Origin: Motiliproteus sp048265065
Lineage (GTDB): Bacteria > Pseudomonadota > Gammaproteobacteria > Pseudomonadales > Balneatricaceae
Length of the DNA: 64,000 bases
Assembly: GCA_048265065.1 (NCBI GenBank)
Contig: JBLXCH010000006.1
Coordinates: 8,725 to 72,724, forward strand
Direction of reading: 5' to 3'
Under the pieces are notes generated by a model, which saw nothing but the letters and a program-made list of their open reading frames with translations, ran no database searches and was not told where the DNA came from. This document shows positions 61,133-64,000 of this stretch, in pieces (the first letter of the stretch is position 1; the number at the start of each line of letters is the position of its first letter). A program made the position numbers and the translations under genes.

Positions 61133-61195
61133 CTTTTGCTCCTACCGAATACTCTGCACCGAACCCAGCGCCTTAGCCTTATAACTGAGGCTGGA

Positions 61196-61930
61196 TTAAC
61201 CGTTATGAATTAACGTGCCTTCATCACCGCCACGCACAACCGCGACTAATGCGCCGGCTTTATTCATATTAAACACGCGAATCGGCATATCGTGATCACG
61301 AGTAAGGCACATCGCTGTTAAATCCATCACACCTAGCTGCTTTTCTAACGCTTCGTCATAGGTTAAACGATCGTAACGCGTTGCTGTAGGGTCTTTCATA
61401 GGATCCGCTGTGTAGACACCGTCTACTTTCGTTGCCTTAAGAACAACGTCAGCTTCAATTTCGATACCCCGCAAACACGCTGCAGAGTCTGTAGTAAAGA
61501 AAGGATTACCTGTGCCAGCCGAGAAAATAACCACATCGCCTTGACGTAGGTAGCGCATAGCTTGGCGACGATCGTAATCATCAACAACGCCTCGCATGGA
61601 GATCGCTGACATCACACGAGTACCAATATTATTACGCTCTAGCGCATCGCGCATGGCTAGCGCGTTCATCACCGTAGCCAGCATCCCCATATGGTCGCCC
61701 GTGACGCGATCCATACCCGCTTTGCTAAGCGCCTCACCGCGGAATAAGTTACCTCCGCCAATGACGATACCGACCTGAACGCCGATACCCACTAATTGCC
61801 CGATTTCCAATGCCATTCGATCCAAGACTTTAGGATCAATACCGAAACTCTCTGAACCCATGAGTGCTTCACCACTCAATTTCAGCAAAATTCGCTTATA
61901 ACGCGCCTTACTTTTTTCTGACACAGGCAT
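61196..61930 (-). CDS. pyrH: Uridylate kinase
   Basis: PyrH phosphorylates UMP to UDP. The 244 residues show the amino-acid-kinase fold: RILLKLSGEALMG at the start, VGIVIGGGNLFRG, GNPFFTTDSAA and VFNMNKAGALVAVV. ATG at 61930. Its place between tsf and frr is the standard order. Confidence 0.96.
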   Translation of the reverse strand: MPVSEKSKARYKRILLKLSGEALMGSESFGIDPKVLDRMALEIGQLVGIGVQVGIVIGGGNLFRGEALSKAGMDRVTGDHMGMLATVMNALAMRDALERNNIGTRVMSAISMRGVVDDYDRRQAMRYLRQGDVVIFSAGTGNPFFTTDSAACLRGIEIEADVVLKATKVDGVYTADPMKDPTATRYDRLTYDEALEKQLGVMDLTAMCLTRDHDMPIRVFNMNKAGALVAVVRGGDEGTLIHNG

Positions 61931-62018
61931 TCTCCGGCAACAAAAATTCTGTAATAAATATAGACCGGCGCCATTTTAATCAAACTAGCGCCGGTTGTCG
62001 CTGAATTACATCGCTAAA

Positions 62019-62879
62019 TTACTTAAGCGCTGCTGCAACTTCGTCGGCGAAGTCTACTTTTTCAACTTCGATACCTTCACCGACTTCTAAACGAATAAAG
62101 CCGTTTAGGTCTGCGCCAGCATCTTTGATCAACTTGCCCACTTTAATTTCAGGGTTTTTAACAAACGCCTGCTCAACCAATGAACTTTCGGCCAAGAATT
62201 TTTTGATACGTCCGCCAACCATTTTTTCTGCAATTTCAGCTGGCTTATTTGCCATATCTGGTTGCGCCAAAATAATTTCTTTTTCTTTAACCAAAACTTC
62301 TTCAGGCATGTCTTCTGGCTTAGCAACACGAGGATTCGACGCAGCAACATGCATTGCAACATCTTTCGCGATTTCAGCATCGCCAGCAGTCAATGAAGTT
62401 AATACTGCAATACGACCGTTACTGTGAACGTAAGCGCCAACATTGGCACCTTCAACAATAGAAATACGACGAACGCTGATGTTTTCACCGATTTTCTGAA
62501 CCAAAGCTTCACGAGTAGACTCAAGATCACCGGCCATTACTGCAGCAACGTCGTCTTGCTTAGCAGCGAAAGCTGCGTCAAGAACCGTGTTAGCAAACGC
62601 TAAGAAGCCTTCATCACGAGCAACAAAGTCAGTTTCAGAGTTAACTTCAACAATCACACCATAGCTGCTGTCATCAGCAACTTTAGCAACAACAACACCA
62701 TCAGCAGCTGTACGACCCGCTTTTTTAGCAGCTTTCATGCCGCTAGACTTACGCAGATTTTCAATCGCCAACTCGATATCACCTTCAGCTTCAGCCAAGG
62801 CTTTTTTACATTCAAGCATACCTAGAGCTGTACGTTCACGAAGCTCTTTTACCATGGAAGCAGAAATCTTTGCTGACAT
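62019..62879 (-). CDS. tsf: Elongation factor Ts
   Basis: EF-Ts exchanges GDP for GTP on EF-Tu. The 286 residues begin with VKELRERTALGMLECKKALAEA and KSSGMKAAKKAGRTAADGV, then the core with VNSETDFVARDE (Asp-Phe contact, about 80-90). ATG at 62879, with AGAGGAAAT upstream. A hairpin lies between rpsB and tsf. Confidence 0.96.
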   Translation of the reverse strand: MSAKISASMVKELRERTALGMLECKKALAEAEGDIELAIENLRKSSGMKAAKKAGRTAADGVVVAKVADDSSYGVIVEVNSETDFVARDEGFLAFANTVLDAAFAAKQDDVAAVMAGDLESTREALVQKIGENISVRRISIVEGANVGAYVHSNGRIAVLTSLTAGDAEIAKDVAMHVAASNPRVAKPEDMPEEVLVKEKEIILAQPDMANKPAEIAEKMVGGRIKKFLAESSLVEQAFVKNPEIKVGKLIKDAGADLNGFIRLEVGEGIEVEKVDFADEVAAALK

Positions 62880-62910
62880 GACATTTCCTCTTAGAATCTT
62901 GTTTAAAATT

Positions 62911-62935
62911 CAAAAAAGGGGAGCGATGCTCCCCT
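62911..62935 (-). terminator. Intrinsic terminator or attenuator between rpsB and tsf
   Basis: GGGGAGC, loop GAT, GCTCCCC with a TTTTTT tract on the minus strand, between the rpsB stop and the tsf start. Partial termination between these genes is known in E. coli and is inferred here. Confidence 0.82.
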
Positions 62936-62961
62936 TACTTAGCCTTTCGACTTAACGATGC

Positions 62962-63711
62962 TTATTTTGCAGTTTCAGCTGCAGCTTCTTCAGTAGCCGC
63001 TTCTTTAACTTCAACAAACTCGCTTTGGTTTTTGCCTGCACCTTCAAGGCAAGAATCAGCAACGGCTTTCACATAAATCTGGATAGCACGTAGAGCATCA
63101 TCGTTACCAGGAATGATGTAATCAACACCGTCTGGGTTGCTGTTAGTATCAACGATACCAATAACAGGAATACCTAGCTTGTTCGCTTCGTTGATAGCAA
63201 TACGCTCGTGATCAACGTCAACAACGAACAGTGCGTCTGGTAAACCACCCATGTCTTTAATACCACCGATAGAACGGTTTAGCTTTTCCATCTCACGGGT
63301 ATTCATTAGGGCTTCTTTCTTAGTCAATTTAGCGAAAGTGCCGTCTTGAGACTGCTGTTCAAGCTCACGGAAACGCTTGATAGAAGCACGGATCGTTTTA
63401 TAGTTGGTCAACATACCACCCAGCCAACGATGATTAACGAACGGCATGCTTGCACGCTCTGCTTCTTCTTGAATAACCTTGCTTGCAGCACGCTTAGTAC
63501 CAACGAACAAGATTTTATTCTTGTTAGACGCCAACTTAGTCACAATTTCAAGCGCTTCATTCATCGCCGGAACAGTGTGCTCTAGGTTGATAATATGGAT
63601 TTTGTTACGTGCGCCGAAAATGTACTTACCCATTTTCGGATTCCAGTAACGGGTCTGGTGACCGAAGTGTGCGCCTGCTTTAAGCAGTTCACGCATAGAA
63701 ACTTTAGACAT
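62962..63711 (-). CDS. rpsB: 30S ribosomal protein S2
   Basis: S2 binds the 16S rRNA in the small subunit. The 249 residues start MSKVSMRELLKAGAHFGHQTRYWNPKM and contain HIINLEHTVPAMNEAL, VNHRWLGGMLTNYKT and VDTNSNPDGVDYIIPGNDDALRAI. A short Ala/Glu tail closes the protein. ATG at 63711 with AAGGAATCACT upstream. First gene of the rpsB-tsf-pyrH-frr series. Confidence 0.97.
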   Translation of the reverse strand: MSKVSMRELLKAGAHFGHQTRYWNPKMGKYIFGARNKIHIINLEHTVPAMNEALEIVTKLASNKNKILFVGTKRAASKVIQEEAERASMPFVNHRWLGGMLTNYKTIRASIKRFRELEQQSQDGTFAKLTKKEALMNTREMEKLNRSIGGIKDMGGLPDALFVVDVDHERIAINEANKLGIPVIGIVDTNSNPDGVDYIIPGNDDALRAIQIYVKAVADSCLEGAGKNQSEFVEVKEAATEEAAAETAK

Positions 63712-64000
63712 AGTGATTCCTTAATTAAGAGAGCAAAGCAATAGCTTTTACACTCTTGTCCGGGTTAGGCCTCCATATACCCCATCGTTCAACCCCTTGA
63801 CTCAGCCCGTAAGCTTACGATCAAGCAGCACCCAGAACGGATGTGACGGTATATGTGTGACGTTTCAATTTAATGACGCAATGCGTCTTTTCTAGCCTCA
63901 ATTGACAACCCTATTCAGGGACGCAAACCGAGGGGCGCACTTTATACCACAAAACTAACCAACAAAAAAGACAGAGTTTATTTTCCACTCAAATCAAACT
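63712..64000 (-). promoter_or_regulatory. rpsB promoter and long leader
   Basis: No gene is seen in these 289 bases. On the minus strand an extended -10 (TGTGGTATAAA, TATAAA at 63946-63941) would start transcription near 63934, giving a leader of about 220 bases. It contains small hairpins such as GACGC-AAT-GCGTC at 63875-63887. Long rpsB leaders bind S2 and regulate translation in gammaproteobacteria; that use here is inferred. No clear -35 is seen. Confidence 0.5.

Noticed and set aside
1..64000. CRISPR arrays, tRNA or rRNA genes, insertion sequences, phage or toxin-antitoxin genes
   Set aside because: I looked for repeat-spacer patterns, cloverleaf-like spacers and transposase or integrase motifs and saw none; the only long exact repeats are the three 77-base assembly joins.

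Overview
The window looks like a chromosome segment of a marine-type gammaproteobacterium, close in layout to Oceanospirillales and Pseudomonas relatives. The evidence is the gene order of the right half (mutS, rpoS, nlpD, pcm, surE, truD, ftsB, eno, pyrG, tilS, accA, dnaE, rnhB, lpxB, lpxA, fabZ, lpxD, skp, bamA, rseP, cdsA, uppS, frr, pyrH, tsf, rpsB), an E. coli-type LexA box in front of recA, and a nickel superoxide dismutase. I see no rRNA, tRNA, CRISPR array, insertion sequence, integrase or phage gene.

Bases 1-173 are the 5' end of recA on the minus strand. Bases 409-1983 hold a TPR-like protein and a nickel superoxide dismutase operon: a small His-rich membrane peptide, sodN and the maturation protease sodX. 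Bases 2029-32840 are an iron and siderophore uptake island lying between recA and mutS. It contains two paralogous receptor plus ABC-importer cassettes (2.0-7.5 kb and 24.7-30.6 kb), each with a DUF2218 protein. Between them lie an AraC regulator, a TtpC-type TonB energising operon (DUF3450, long ExbB-like, ExbB, ExbD, TonB, TPR), a second AraC regulator, a siderophore receptor, a VOC protein, an ABC exporter and an fhuF-fhuC-fhuD-fhuB-like hydroxamate uptake set. The island ends with an OmpR-type two-component system. Fur-like operators precede nearly every transcription unit. In the working model, three outer-membrane receptors take up ferric chelates using energy from the TonB complex, three binding-protein ABC importers carry them across the inner membrane, FhuF releases the iron, and the nickel enzyme covers superoxide defence without iron.

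Bases 33108-63711 are housekeeping genes. All but mutS are on the minus strand: DNA repair and replication (mutS, dnaE, rnhB), stress sigma factor, envelope and lipid A synthesis (lpxA, lpxB, lpxD, fabZ, accA, bamA, skp, rseP, cdsA, uppS, a DUF368 lipid carrier), cell division (ftsB) and translation (rpsB, tsf, frr, tilS, truD). The MEP isoprenoid genes ispD, ispF and dxr, normally embedded in this block, are all absent from their usual slots, while uppS, which needs isoprenoid precursors, remains. That is the most interesting biological signal in the core region.

The assembly has three joins with the same signature. Two 100-N gaps (17158-17257 and 25224-25323) are each flanked by identical 77-base copies, and a 77-base ungapped tandem duplication at 23343-23497 breaks the fhuC-like gene. 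All three look like unmerged contig ends from a k=77 assembly, not biology. Collapsing one copy restores the broken ATPase and shortens the siderophore receptor to about 691 residues.
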